Part shown: positions 16,150 through 25,243 of the stretch, in pieces
Layout of the letters: each line of letters begins with the position of its first letter
Position numbering within the stretch: position 1 is the stretch's first letter
Origin: Chloroflexota bacterium
GTDB lineage: Bacteria > Chloroflexota > Anaerolineae > Aggregatilineales > UBA2796
Direction: 5' to 3'
Assembly (NCBI GenBank): GCA_021325095.1
Contig: JAJPHV010000152.1
Location: forward strand, 38,135-102,134
Length of the DNA: 64,000 bases
Notes under the pieces: model-generated
The model's database searches: none
What the model was told of the DNA's origin: nothing
The model's input: the letters and a program-made list of their open reading frames with translations, nothing else
Made by a program: the position numbers and the translations under genes

Positions 16150-18522
16150 ATGCATCCCTATCAGGCCTTCTCAATCGCAGTGCGCCTGACCAGTTGCATA
16201 ATCTGCTCATCTCTAACCTTCCTGGTCTTGTTTCAGCTTCGACACGATAGAAAAGGGGTGCTTTGTGCCACCCTCACCGGAATAACTGCTGCGGCGGCAT
16301 TCACCGGCCTTGCCATGCGTGTGTTCTGGATTTTTGGCGGCAGTATCAATGAATGGCTCACCATTGCCGGAACGGGCACAGGGGCCGTTCCTGTTATGGC
16401 TTATATCTTTGCTAATGAATATCTTGGCATCTGGACACGTTTTCGACGGATACTGGCTCGATTCCTGATAGTCGGCGAGTGTTTGGCAATTCTGTGTGGT
16501 CTGCTGGGAATCTTGTACAGCGACGCACAAATAACACCCGAAGGTTACCTGCTTTACCGTACATATCCCTGGACCAATGTTCTGGTCGGATTGGCAGCCC
16601 TGGGTAGCCTCGTCACCTGGAAAACCCTGATCCAACAGCGTGGCAAGGGGCAAAATGCCATGAACACACAGGTACTCGTTGGCGTGAGCATCATGTCCTG
16701 TGGCATTTTCATCTTGACGATCCCAGCATTGAATAAGTACGTCCTTGAACAGGTGACCAATGCAATCGGCGCTATTCTAATCGCTGGCCCAGTTCTTCGA
16801 CAGCGGCTCTTTGATCCTATTACCCAACTCAACCTGCAACTAACCCGTCGGGCGGAGCAGCTAAACGCGATTAACCGAGTGGGACGGCAAGCCAACTCGG
16901 TATTGCACCTGGACGCTTTACTTAATGGGATTGTCGCGGAAATTCAGCAGACATTCAGCTACTACAGGGTGACAGTATTCATGTCGGAAAAAGGTGAAAA
17001 AGAACGGTTGGTTGTGCGGGCGTCTGCTGGCGCGAGAGCACAGGAAATTGTTGCATCTGGTCGGGAGCAGGCCATCGTGACCAATCAAGATGGCTTCGTA
17101 TGGAAAGCGGCTCTTACACACCAGATTGTCCGCAGCGAAGACGTTTTTAGAGATGCCCGCTTCCGGATCGGGACGCACCAAGAGGCAATACACTCAGAGG
17201 TTGCTGTCCCGCTGACAGTCGGCACAACCAACACCGCGAAGGAGATCCTGGTCGGTGTGCTGCATATTCAGAGCGACAAGACAAATTCATTTAGCACTGA
17301 GGATCTGGAAGTGCTTGGCATTCTGGGACAGCAGCTAGCTATTGCTATACGCAACGCTGAACTTTTCGATGAGGTTGAGCGACAACGTCACCTGGCAAAT
17401 CAGGCCAACGATGCTAAGACCCGCTTCCTATCGGCTATGAGTCACGAGTTCCGCACACCCCTCCAAAACATTATTGTCCGAAACAACTTCGCGCAGAATC
17501 CGGAAGAATATCGCGGCGAAGTCAAACTCACTGACGAATATATGGCAGACCTGAAGGAAATCGGAGGCAGTGCTGAACAATTGCTACGTCTGATTAATAA
17601 CGTGTTGGATCTTAGTAAAATTGAGGCGGGGGCCATCGATCTTGTGATGAGGCCCTACAATCCCCTCGCAATTCTCAAGGCTGCTCAGGACTCTATGAAG
17701 GTTCTACTCAAACCCGGTGTGGAGATGAAAGCTGCCTACGCTACCAATCTCCCAAGCATCTATGCTGACGACCTGCGAGTTAAGCAAATCCTCATAAACT
17801 TACTCTCGAATGCGTGCAAGTTCACGGAACAAGGAACCATCACGATTGATGCCTGTGTTCACGACAGCCATCTTGAGTTTTCGGTTGCTGACACTGGTCT
17901 TGGTATCCCGGTAGAGGCTCGACCTACGTTGTTCACACGATTCCGTCAAGCAAACCCGGAAGTAGTACGTCGTCACGGTGGAACGGGTCTTGGCCTGACA
18001 ATTTGTAAGCAATTAGTCGAACTTCAAGGCGGACAGATTTGGTTCGACAGTGTCGAGGGAATGGGTAGCACGTTTTATTTCACGATTCCGCTCAGTCTTT
18101 CAGAGGAAAGCATGACCGATGCGGTTGTGGGAGAAAACACGGCGAAACATACTGTCATCTTTGAGAGACAGGTTGAGTTCACTCCACCCGTGCAAGTGCT
18201 TGTCATCGACTCGAAGGGCAATGACTGGAATAGTTTGGACGTGGCATTGTCAGAGCAAGGTTTCAAGTTGCTTGCCTGTCGCCAAACGGACCACGCGATC
18301 CGGGTCGCAACGGCTACTGTACCACCTTTAGTCGTTATGGTTCTTCAATCTGCTGGACAATCGGCTATGCAAGAACTATGCACGCAGCTCCAGGACGAGC
18401 CGCGCCTCAGACATACGCAAATCGTCGAGTGCAAGGTAAGCAGTCCAACTGAGTGGCGGAAGAACATCCTGGCAGCGGTACAGCAGGTTATGCCGAATTC
18501 CGTGACATCGTTGAAGGCATAG
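16150..18522 (+). CDS. Membrane sensor histidine kinase with GAF and degenerate receiver domains
   Basis: The 790-aa product has about seven N-terminal transmembrane helices (residues 1-220), a GAF domain (about 240-400), and a HisKA domain with phospho-accepting His432 in MSHEFRTPLQ. An HATPase domain follows, with N box NLLSNACKF, G1 DTGLGIP and G2 GGTGLGLTI. The last 120 residues look like a receiver fold (VQVLVID strand), but the phospho-acceptor Asp is missing: the strand reads VVMVLQSAG. The tail is therefore probably a non-phosphorylated docking domain. It likely senses a membrane or small-molecule signal. The response regulator at 19367-19822 is the obvious partner, though not adjacent. 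Confidence 0.9.
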   Translation: MHPYQAFSIAVRLTSCIICSSLTFLVLFQLRHDRKGVLCATLTGITAAAAFTGLAMRVFWIFGGSINEWLTIAGTGTGAVPVMAYIFANEYLGIWTRFRRILARFLIVGECLAILCGLLGILYSDAQITPEGYLLYRTYPWTNVLVGLAALGSLVTWKTLIQQRGKGQNAMNTQVLVGVSIMSCGIFILTIPALNKYVLEQVTNAIGAILIAGPVLRQRLFDPITQLNLQLTRRAEQLNAINRVGRQANSVLHLDALLNGIVAEIQQTFSYYRVTVFMSEKGEKERLVVRASAGARAQEIVASGREQAIVTNQDGFVWKAALTHQIVRSEDVFRDARFRIGTHQEAIHSEVAVPLTVGTTNTAKEILVGVLHIQSDKTNSFSTEDLEVLGILGQQLAIAIRNAELFDEVERQRHLANQANDAKTRFLSAMSHEFRTPLQNIIVRNNFAQNPEEYRGEVKLTDEYMADLKEIGGSAEQLLRLINNVLDLSKIEAGAIDLVMRPYNPLAILKAAQDSMKVLLKPGVEMKAAYATNLPSIYADDLRVKQILINLLSNACKFTEQGTITIDACVHDSHLEFSVADTGLGIPVEARPTLFTRFRQANPEVVRRHGGTGLGLTICKQLVELQGGQIWFDSVEGMGSTFYFTIPLSLSEESMTDAVVGENTAKHTVIFERQVEFTPPVQVLVIDSKGNDWNSLDVALSEQGFKLLACRQTDHAIRVATATVPPLVVMVLQSAGQSAMQELCTQLQDEPRLRHTQIVECKVSSPTEWRKNILAAVQQVMPNSVTSLKA

Positions 18523-18574
18523 TAGAACCTCGCTCAGAACCGAAAGTGGCTTCAGCCACAAAAGAGGACTGGCT

Positions 18575-19021
18575 ATGTTGCCAACAGATCGACTTGTCAC
18601 AGATATTGAGATCAGGGTACGCCCTAACGAGTTAAGCTCGCGCGGAATTATCCATGAGTCATGTTACATACAATGGTTCGAGGAAGCTCGCCTCCGTTAC
18701 GGACAAACACAAGGCATTGATTTTGTCGCTGCCGACCCAAACGGCTATGTGATGCAAATTGCTGAATTCGAGACACAGTATTTCAGTCCAATCCGAGTGG
18801 AAGACATGATTATCGTCCACTGTTGGATTGAAGCACTTGAAGATCAGAGTATTACTTTTGGCTACGAGGCCACAAACAACGACGGAGGGAAACTCTGTCT
18901 GGCTGGGCGAACGCGCCACGTTTATGGTGACCGCGAAGGAATACTCGGCACGATCCCATCTGTCTGGAAAGGCAAATTGCAGATGCCGCATGACAATCAG
19001 ATAGACACATCAGGACAGTAA
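18575..19021 (+). CDS. Hotdog-fold acyl-CoA thioesterase, YbgC/FadM type
   Basis: The 148-aa product matches the 4-hydroxybenzoyl-CoA thioesterase group: the early segment IRVRPNELSSRGIIHESCYIQWFEEAR, read in parts, aligns with the family pattern in which a catalytic Asp precedes GHVNN and Y..FEEAR. Here Asn replaces the usual Asp and the GHVNN loop is altered. Catalysis may therefore differ or the protein may only bind acyl thioesters. Such proteins hydrolyse acyl-CoA or acyl-ACP in the cytoplasm. AGAGGA precedes the ATG. It lies 52 bp after the kinase gene and is likely co-transcribed. Confidence 0.72.
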   Translation: MLPTDRLVTDIEIRVRPNELSSRGIIHESCYIQWFEEARLRYGQTQGIDFVAADPNGYVMQIAEFETQYFSPIRVEDMIIVHCWIEALEDQSITFGYEATNNDGGKLCLAGRTRHVYGDREGILGTIPSVWKGKLQMPHDNQIDTSGQ

Positions 19022-19366
19022 AAGTACAGTCACTGACAGGTTGCCTTTAATACCGATTTTTAAGCCCGGTACGGCTGGCGTTCTGCGAGTCCTGATACAT
19101 CAATCGTAGCATCTTACCTGCAACGCAGTTCCCCTATCTCCTCATCGCCTTCTTGCAAGGATCAGGTGAATCTCCATTTCGGGATTAATCAGCAGATTGT
19201 CGGCGCAAGCGAATAGAAATGCTGGTGATGGAGGTAAACTTCGATGCCTACACCGAGAGGCAATAACATCGTCAAATGAAATGGCTCTATACGACGGCAT
19301 ACATGGCACAGTCTGTCTTGTTAGCGTGAATCAGGTGATTGAGTGTATGGATTGAAGGATATCAAC
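19022..19366. other. Intergenic, no feature recognised
   Basis: No supported gene, terminator with a U-tract or repeat was seen in these 345 bp. Confidence 0.5.
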
Positions 19367-19822
19367 ATGTCTGAAACTACTCAGGAGAACCAATCGGGCC
19401 AACCTAGAGATCTGAGCAATGTCCATGTTCTTGTTATCGAAGATAAGATGGACAGCTACTCTATTATTGTTCGTTTGCTTGAACGGGCGGGTGTATCCGT
19501 CCACAATCACAACTGGAAAGCCAATGGATTAGATATCGTGAATTTCGTCGAGAATCACATTGAGCATGAGATTGACCTCATCTTGCTGGACTTGGGGTTA
19601 CCCAATGAGGATGGTTATGCAATACTGACGCGGTTGCGTCAGATACCACACTTCGCCCAAACGCCCATTGTCGCAGTGACCGGTCATGTCGACGTTGAGG
19701 AAATGCGCCGGGCGCAGATAGCAGGCTTCTCCGGTTTTCTGGGCAAGCCGCTTGACAAACAGCGCTTCCCAGGACAAATCCAGCGAATTTTGGCGGGTGA
19801 GGCTGTTTGGGAGAACGTTTAG
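19367..19822 (+). CDS. Stand-alone response regulator receiver protein
   Basis: The ATG at 19367 follows a GAAGGAT ribosome site. The 151-aa product is one CheY-like receiver: acidic pocket in LVIEDKMDS, phospho-acceptor Asp in LILLDLGLPNEDGY, the switch Thr in IVAVTGH and the conserved Lys in GFLGKPLDK. There is no output domain, so it acts through protein contacts, possibly in a phosphorelay with the kinase at 16.2 kb. A tyrosine recombinase gene follows after 86 bp. Linkage of signalling genes to a recombinase hints at regulated excision, but nothing in the sequence proves this. Confidence 0.9.
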   Translation: MSETTQENQSGQPRDLSNVHVLVIEDKMDSYSIIVRLLERAGVSVHNHNWKANGLDIVNFVENHIEHEIDLILLDLGLPNEDGYAILTRLRQIPHFAQTPIVAVTGHVDVEEMRRAQIAGFSGFLGKPLDKQRFPGQIQRILAGEAVWENV

Positions 19823-19908
19823 GGCAAATGCGATAGAATCTGACGTCACGATTCTGGAATGCTGTTATCGGCAACTGCAATGCAGACCCATAGAAAAAGG
19901 CATGACCT

Positions 19909-20838
19909 ATGGCAAACAATCCGCTGCTCTCAGAACAGGCCGTGCAACTCGCTACAAGCTATCACGATTACCTCACTGCACGAGGTGACATCGCTTCTTC
20001 CACTATCCACCATTATCTTGGCGATGTGACTGCTTTTGCGGACTGGTATGAGACGGCATATTCTCCAAACAAAGCCCTCAACGCTGCCAATGTCGATGCG
20101 GAGACACTCAACCGCTATCGTGTTTTTCTTGAAACCAAAGCTGGCCTCAAAGCCACGAGTATCAACCGCCACTTCGCCAGTCTACGCAGTTTTTTCGAAT
20201 GGGCGCTGCATGAGAAGCTAACTTCAGAAAACCCTACCCAGGAAATACAGCGTGCTTCTGAACGTCAAGTAACGCGCGTGCTATCCGAGGCCGAAGAGAC
20301 TGCCTTTGTCCAGACCATCGAGCAAGCCGATTTTCCCTCCGAACGATGGAACAAGAACAGGGATCGTGCCATCATTTACTTGATGCTCTACGCTGGTTTG
20401 CGGGTTGACGAAGTGCAGTTCCTCCGCCGCGAGCAAGTCGAGTTCAACGCACAAAGGGGATCGCTGCGGCAGATAGGCAAGCCCGGACAACAACGGAACG
20501 TGCCACTCAACGCGATTGCACACGCGGCGCTCAAACAACACCTGGACCAACTTCCAAAACAGAGCGAATATGTATTCCCGTCGGATCGAGCCAGACGCAA
20601 TACTGAGGAGCCGATAACGGGGCGAACCATTCACAATCTCGTTACCAGGTACACGAGCCTGGCAGGTATTGGCGATCTGAAGCCATACGATCTTAGACAC
20701 ACCTTTTGTTATCGACTGGCAAAGGCGGATGTACCAGTCGAACGGATTGCACAGCTTGTTGGCAGCGCTGTCAAGAGAACCAAACGGTATAGAGCTATTG
20801 CTGCCAGCAGACTTTCAAGTACGACCACCCATGAGTAG
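19909..20838 (+). CDS. Tyrosine recombinase, XerC/D-like, with altered active site
   Basis: The 309-aa product has an N-terminal SAM-like core-binding domain (residues 10-105) and a C-terminal catalytic domain. The nucleophile is Tyr294, in RTKRYRAI. Arg165 (AGLRVDEV), Lys191 (GKPGQQR) and Arg263 (DLRHTF) are in place. The His of the HxxR motif is replaced by Tyr260, and the position of the second His/Trp is Ser286 (LVGSAVKR). Length is normal for a Xer-type enzyme. Tyrosine recombinases of this size integrate elements, resolve dimers or invert DNA. It is deep inside the element, so it need not be the element's own integrase. Confidence 0.85.
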   Translation: MANNPLLSEQAVQLATSYHDYLTARGDIASSTIHHYLGDVTAFADWYETAYSPNKALNAANVDAETLNRYRVFLETKAGLKATSINRHFASLRSFFEWALHEKLTSENPTQEIQRASERQVTRVLSEAEETAFVQTIEQADFPSERWNKNRDRAIIYLMLYAGLRVDEVQFLRREQVEFNAQRGSLRQIGKPGQQRNVPLNAIAHAALKQHLDQLPKQSEYVFPSDRARRNTEEPITGRTIHNLVTRYTSLAGIGDLKPYDLRHTFCYRLAKADVPVERIAQLVGSAVKRTKRYRAIAASRLSSTTTHE

Positions 20839-20851
20839 GCTGTGAAAAGAT

Positions 20852-21343
20852 ATGGAGATAATCAGCCAGGAAGACGGGAACCTATACGAAGGCTTTGCGC
20901 GTATAAGCTGCAATGATCAGCGGAAGATCGTCATCGAACGGCGCTTCACTGTGAACGGCCAGGCTCTGCCAATGAGTCGGATTAACCCTGGGCCGGTGGA
21001 GATGGGCAATCCCGGCCTCAATAGCTTCATGGAAACTTACCTCGAGTCGGAAGCATCCAGCCATGAGCGGGAATCCCTGACATTAGCGCACGCCGTCTTG
21101 ACGTATGAATTTGCGCTGGAACGTGGTCTCGCAGAGGCCGAGGCAATTGCAAACAGATATTACGTCAATTTTCAGACTCAGCGAGTGAGATATTGGCTGT
21201 CCTCGGTTGACACACTGCGGCGACAATACCTCGGAACAAATGACGCATTCATGGAATGGAAGTTCACCGGCAAACAGGTGAGGGAGTGGTTCAGGCATTA
21301 TCTTGATTCTCGCCAGAAAACCAATTGGGTGCGGCTATTTTGA
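20852..21343 (+). CDS. Hypothetical protein whose C terminus was replaced by an IS insertion
   Basis: The 163-aa product is soluble and mainly helical, with a conserved-looking acidic and aromatic middle (TYLESEASSHERESLTL and RYWLSSVDTLRRQYLG stretches). No family is recognised. It starts 13 bp after the recombinase stop codon, so the two are probably one transcript, and it might be an accessory to the recombinase. The ISKra4 copy entered the last codons: the current ending after QKTN is WVRLF, while rejoining the flanks gives SVTISTA and a stop at 22931-22933. The change touches only about seven residues and may be tolerated. Confidence 0.6.
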   Translation: MEIISQEDGNLYEGFARISCNDQRKIVIERRFTVNGQALPMSRINPGPVEMGNPGLNSFMETYLESEASSHERESLTLAHAVLTYEFALERGLAEAEAIANRYYVNFQTQRVRYWLSSVDTLRRQYLGTNDAFMEWKFTGKQVREWFRHYLDSRQKTNWVRLF

Positions 21344-22901
21344 GACATGCAAGAAAGAGAGAAGACACGGGACAATTTCCTGAGCAGTAGGGACTGTCAA
21401 CAGGAAAAGGCCAATGTCTTCAGGTGAAAGTATATCGCAACGGCTACATGGGCAACTGGACGAGCTAATCGGAGAAATGCAGGCAGTCGAGGGCCAGCCA
21501 GCGAGTCTGCATGAAACGGAAGAACGGTTGTGGCGCTCGATGTTGGAGCTAGGGCGAGGGTTGCTGGAATTGCGGTTAGAAGCGTATCGAGAGGCAGAAG
21601 TCATTCAGGACGCGATAGAGGTGAATGGGGAGCGCTATGAGTACCAGCGGCAGCGGGGACGCCAGTATGTGTCACTGTTTGGGGAGGCGCGGGTCGAGCG
21701 AGCGTACTACCTGAGCATGGAGCGGGGTGGATTATGCCCGATGGACGCCGCGCTGTCGCTGCCGGAATTGAGTTATTCGGACAGTGTGCAAGAGCGGTTG
21801 AATGAACTCAACGTGTGGGTGCCGCAGGAGCGGAGCATTGCGCTGCTGGAGCGCTGGTTGGGCTTGAAAATCCCGAAAGGGTCACTGCAACGCAGCAGCG
21901 ACCAGCAAGCGCTGTACGTAGAGGACTATTACGCGCAACGGCAGGTAGGGCCAGCGCCGGAGACAGACAGCATTCTGGTGGTGAGTGCTGATGGAAAAGG
22001 CATCCCCATGACACGAGCCGACAGTCCGCCGCTTCAGGCGCGGCGCAGTAAGGGGCAGAAAAAGACGGCTAAGAAAGAGGCTGTCGTGACCGCTGTATAT
22101 AGTGTGGCCCCGTATGTACGGGAAAGCGCCAGTATTCTGACCGCGTTGCTCCCGGACCGGACCGAGCCAACCAAACCAACGCCGTCCCGTCCCGCGCCAA
22201 GCGACAAACAAACCTTTGGCACGCTGGACGGGAAAACGGCAGCGTTGAGCCACCTAGCGCAGCAAGTCGTCCGGCGCGACAGTCCGTTGTTGGTTCATCG
22301 CGTTGCGCTGACCGATGGGTCGGTGCCCTTGCAACAGCGCGTGCAGGAGCAGTTCCCCACCTTCACCCTGGTCCTGGACATTATCCACGTCACCGAGCAC
22401 TTGTGGGATGCCGCCAATGCCCGTTGGGGCGAAACCTCACCAGATCGCCTGTCCTGGATACGCCAAGCGCTCCGCTGGTTATTAGAGGACCAGCTTGATA
22501 CGCTGCTGTTGGACTTGCACGCCCAAGCGCGTGACTTGTCCGCTGACAAGCACGAGGTCCTGCTTCAGGTGAGCGCCTACCTGAGCCGCAATCGGCCCTT
22601 CATCGACTACCAGCGCTATTTGGCCCTGGGCTGGCCCATTGGCACCGGGGTTATTGAGGGGGCCTGTCGTCATCTGGTCAAAGACCGCTTTGAACAGGCT
22701 GGAATGCGTTGGTCGAAAGCAGGTGCTCAGTCCCTGCTGGATTTGCGCAGTGTTGCCCTCAACGACGATTGGGGCGACTTTCACCGCTTTCGTCGTCAAC
22801 AGTCTCACCTTGAACGCTATGATTTCCCCTATCCTGATACTTTACCCGATATCCTCGCCTTGGAGGCTGCTGCTTAACCGTGACTCAAAATAGCCACACC
22901 C
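21327..22901 (+). mobile_element. ISKra4-family insertion sequence, 1,575 bp
   Basis: The left end begins GGGTGCGGCTATTTTGAG at 21327 and the right end at 22901 is its complement with one difference. A perfect 9-bp target duplication, AAACCAATT, flanks it at 21318-21326 and 22902-22910. It carries one intact transposase gene and appears recent. Confidence 0.93.
21414..22877 (+). CDS. ISKra4-family transposase
   Basis: The 487-aa product matches ISKra4-type transposases: an N-terminal helical region, a GEARVERAYYLS strand, and a DDE-like domain with acidic positions in VVSADGKGIPM, in LVLDIIHVTEHLWDAA and in TGVIEGACRHLVKDRFE near residue 425. The closing MRWSKAGAQSLLDLR is characteristic. 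It mobilises the surrounding element. The frame is uninterrupted and of normal length. Confidence 0.93.
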   Translation: MSSGESISQRLHGQLDELIGEMQAVEGQPASLHETEERLWRSMLELGRGLLELRLEAYREAEVIQDAIEVNGERYEYQRQRGRQYVSLFGEARVERAYYLSMERGGLCPMDAALSLPELSYSDSVQERLNELNVWVPQERSIALLERWLGLKIPKGSLQRSSDQQALYVEDYYAQRQVGPAPETDSILVVSADGKGIPMTRADSPPLQARRSKGQKKTAKKEAVVTAVYSVAPYVRESASILTALLPDRTEPTKPTPSRPAPSDKQTFGTLDGKTAALSHLAQQVVRRDSPLLVHRVALTDGSVPLQQRVQEQFPTFTLVLDIIHVTEHLWDAANARWGETSPDRLSWIRQALRWLLEDQLDTLLLDLHAQARDLSADKHEVLLQVSAYLSRNRPFIDYQRYLALGWPIGTGVIEGACRHLVKDRFEQAGMRWSKAGAQSLLDLRSVALNDDWGDFHRFRRQQSHLERYDFPYPDTLPDILALEAAA

Positions 22902-23100
22902 AAACCAATTCTGTAACGATTTCTACGGCGTGATAGCGAGAGGTCACAATCCAGTACAAGAGACCGTCAACCTCTACGCTGCTTGCGATTTCTGAATAGC
23001 AGACATCTTCGCCGTTGAATACGAATTAGCCCAAAGAGGAAAGTACCCCGCATCTCTGTCGAGTTAGCGAGGGTACTTCTCCTTTGCGCCTCTAGCCAAT

Positions 23101-23556
23101 CTAGCCAGGGAAAACCTCGCCGATCAAAGTTTCCACTTCTCCGAGCGTGATGAATTGCCAGGGATGTACGCCAGGAATCTCTGCATATTTCTCTGACCGT
23201 TCATCCCACCTGAGCGTCACAATGCTGAATTCTTCCGGGTAGTCGAGCGATAGGCCCTTGGTTTTCCCCGTTGCAAGATCACGCCCACGCTCAGGGACAT
23301 GCTCTATCAGGTGGGTAAACTTGATGCCCAGATCGCGCCTGATATGGGTAGCCACATGCTCGATGCCGTTGGTAAGGCTGTAGACAAATTCATCGTCGGG
23401 GCCGTCATCATGGTCACCGTCAGGGCGAATTTTGTAACTTGCAATGGCTACAACTTCGCCGTCGTTCTCGTAAACGCGCAGGTGACACCAGCCCTCATTG
23501 CGCTCGTGATGGACCTGGTTGAACACAAACTCAGGTAAATCGTGAATTTGCGGCAT
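23101..23556 (-). CDS. Hypothetical protein at the end of the PRTRC-like cassette
   Basis: Translation starts at the ATG at 23556 behind a strong AAGGAGGAAA site. The 151-aa product is acidic and soluble, with a beta-rich core (WCHLRVYENDGEVVAIASY, then an acidic HDDGPDDEF loop), a long helix with IEHVATHIRRDLG, and a C-terminal WRWDERSEKY-like strand. No family is recognised. It is the last gene of the long minus-strand block, about 190 bp after the ThiF-like gene. Downstream, a hairpin with AAGTACCC/GGGTACTT arms at about 23040-23083 may end the transcript. Confidence 0.55.
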   Translation of the reverse strand: MPQIHDLPEFVFNQVHHERNEGWCHLRVYENDGEVVAIASYKIRPDGDHDDGPDDEFVYSLTNGIEHVATHIRRDLGIKFTHLIEHVPERGRDLATGKTKGLSLDYPEEFSIVTLRWDERSEKYAEIPGVHPWQFITLGEVETLIGEVFPG

Positions 23557-23747
23557 GTTTGCGGTTTCCTCCTTATCCAATGCAGAACAACAGATGTCCT
23601 GACTCAGCAGGGTGGTTGCTGAACGGGCTGTCGCTTGGAGCATTCTCGAACGACGCACGCTGAGCCAGTGTCGTTCAGTGGTAGAAGAGGCTTTGGCTCG
23701 GCTTGACCGCGCTTGGGAACTGCTGAAAGGGTGTAGCGGAGAGATAC

Positions 23748-24524
23748 TTATCGAGCCAGGTACACACGGAGGTTATCCGCTGTCAAGGGGATGGACTTTA
23801 CATTTAGGGAGCCTGCATCGCAGAACGAAAGGAAAGTCGTCACAGGCTCATGATTCAACAACTTGTAAACGTATTGGGCGGCGACTGTTGCGATGAGATC
23901 ATTGATGAGTAGGCTTTGAGCACCTGTTTCGACCAACTCTGCACACGATGCAGCCGGTTGCGGCACTGGCGCTGGATCTGGTTCCAGCAGGGCCGGGAAC
24001 AGCAGCGTGAAGTTGGGTAGATAGTGATATCTTCCGGTGTGGATGCACTGCCTCACCAATTCGAGATCGTCCGTATTGCCCAGGACGATCTGACCCGACT
24101 CCGCATGATTGCCGCAATCCAGCGTCAGGCACTCGGCACGGGCTATCTCTCGGCGAGCCAGGTGATTATCTACCGCACCGCAGATCAGACTGTAGCGCCC
24201 GGCGTGTTTGTCCGCGTCGAACGGCTCGTTAAACCATTCCACCGCCAGCCCCAAACTGTAGTTGAAACGCCTGGCGAGCGATTCCGCTTTGTAAGCGCCT
24301 GCGTCCGCCTCAGCCTGTGTATAGAGCTGACGACCAACATTGCTGATCTCGATTCGGTCTGGATCAACGATCCGGATCGTGGGTATGTGCTTTCGGCGAC
24401 GCTTGAGGTCATACACGATACGGCAGATACTGCGCGCTAATTGCGAACCGGTGCCACCAGCGCCAACCAGTACCACTTCCTGGATCATCTGCGGCGGATC
24501 AAAGCGAGCAGGTTGCGAGATCAT
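23748..24524 (-). CDS. PRTRC system ThiF-family (E1-like) protein
   Basis: The 258-aa product has an E1/MoeB/ThiF Rossmann domain: nucleotide loop GAGGTGS at 21-27, and the acidic RIVDPDRIEISNVGRQ signature near 50-65, in which Asp and the Asn..Arg-Gln contact ATP. Such enzymes adenylate the C terminus of ubiquitin-like proteins or sulfur carriers; in the PRTRC system the partner is unknown. No catalytic Cys is obvious in the usual place. The ATG at 24524 lies two bases after the stop of the upstream gene, behind AAGGATGT, so translation is coupled. The PRTRC B-like gene just upstream supports the assignment. Confidence 0.8.
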   Translation of the reverse strand: MISQPARFDPPQMIQEVVLVGAGGTGSQLARSICRIVYDLKRRRKHIPTIRIVDPDRIEISNVGRQLYTQAEADAGAYKAESLARRFNYSLGLAVEWFNEPFDADKHAGRYSLICGAVDNHLARREIARAECLTLDCGNHAESGQIVLGNTDDLELVRQCIHTGRYHYLPNFTLLFPALLEPDPAPVPQPAASCAELVETGAQSLLINDLIATVAAQYVYKLLNHEPVTTFLSFCDAGSLNVKSIPLTADNLRVYLAR

Positions 24525-24526
24525 GA

Positions 24527-25243
24527 TCACATCCTTTCGCTGAACTTCTCCAGCAAGTCGGCCAGCGTTCCCTTGAAAGGAACGAGGTCGCGCTTGGGGT
24601 AAGTCCGCGCTTTCCGCGCATCGAGTTCAGTCAGCTTTTTGCGGATGTCTCCCGGCTCACTCTTGCTCTTGCCGCTGACGGAATGGGCCGTGAACGTGCT
24701 GCCCAGGAACATCCGCCAGTCCTCGGCCAGGTCATTCCGCGCTAAGGCTTCAGCGGAGACTTTGGTCACAGACCCCCAACACACAGCACCCTCGGCATAG
24801 ATATTGGGCAAGGGAGGCACATACAACGGTATATCTAACGCCGTTGGGCGTTCCTTGACGGCGAAGATGCCATACTTGGGGTGGTCATTGCCTGTGGTCA
24901 TACGGATCATCAGCAAACCGGGCAGCGGCACACGAAATGGCGCATCCGAGCCATCAATAAAGATGGCCGTTCTTTGGGGCGGTCTGTAGCCGATTACTGT
25001 GCGGCGGACGCCCTCAACGCGCAGACAAATCGTGTTCGGATCGAGTATTCCCGTATCGAGTACCGTCCGAGCGGCAAGAGCCGAGGCGACTTGCGCCGGG
25101 TCAACTGGAAACTCGGTGAAACCGCCATTTTCAGTTGGACGACGCATAATCACCCCAAACGGATAGAAACTAAGGGTGAGGCTTGGCGGTGTCTGGATCA
25201 TCGTAGCGAGCGTATTGGGGCCATTGAAGGGTTGTCCGGTCAC
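24527..25243 (-). CDS. PRTRC system protein B-like
   Basis: The 238-aa product resembles PRTRC protein B in length, in its position next to the ThiF-like gene, and in motifs such as the early RRPTENGGFTEFPVDP stretch, a GYRPPQRTAIF strand and a C-terminal FKGTLADLLE. Its biochemical role is unknown; the cassette is found on plasmids and integrative elements and is thought to support their maintenance. A GTG at 25243 behind AAGGAAGG is the likely start, although it lies 74 bp inside the upstream gene. An in-frame ATG at 25201 lacks a ribosome site. Confidence 0.72.
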   Translation of the reverse strand: MTGQPFNGPNTLATMIQTPPSLTLSFYPFGVIMRRPTENGGFTEFPVDPAQVASALAARTVLDTGILDPNTICLRVEGVRRTVIGYRPPQRTAIFIDGSDAPFRVPLPGLLMIRMTTGNDHPKYGIFAVKERPTALDIPLYVPPLPNIYAEGAVCWGSVTKVSAEALARNDLAEDWRMFLGSTFTAHSVSGKSKSEPGDIRKKLTELDARKARTYPKRDLVPFKGTLADLLEKFSERM

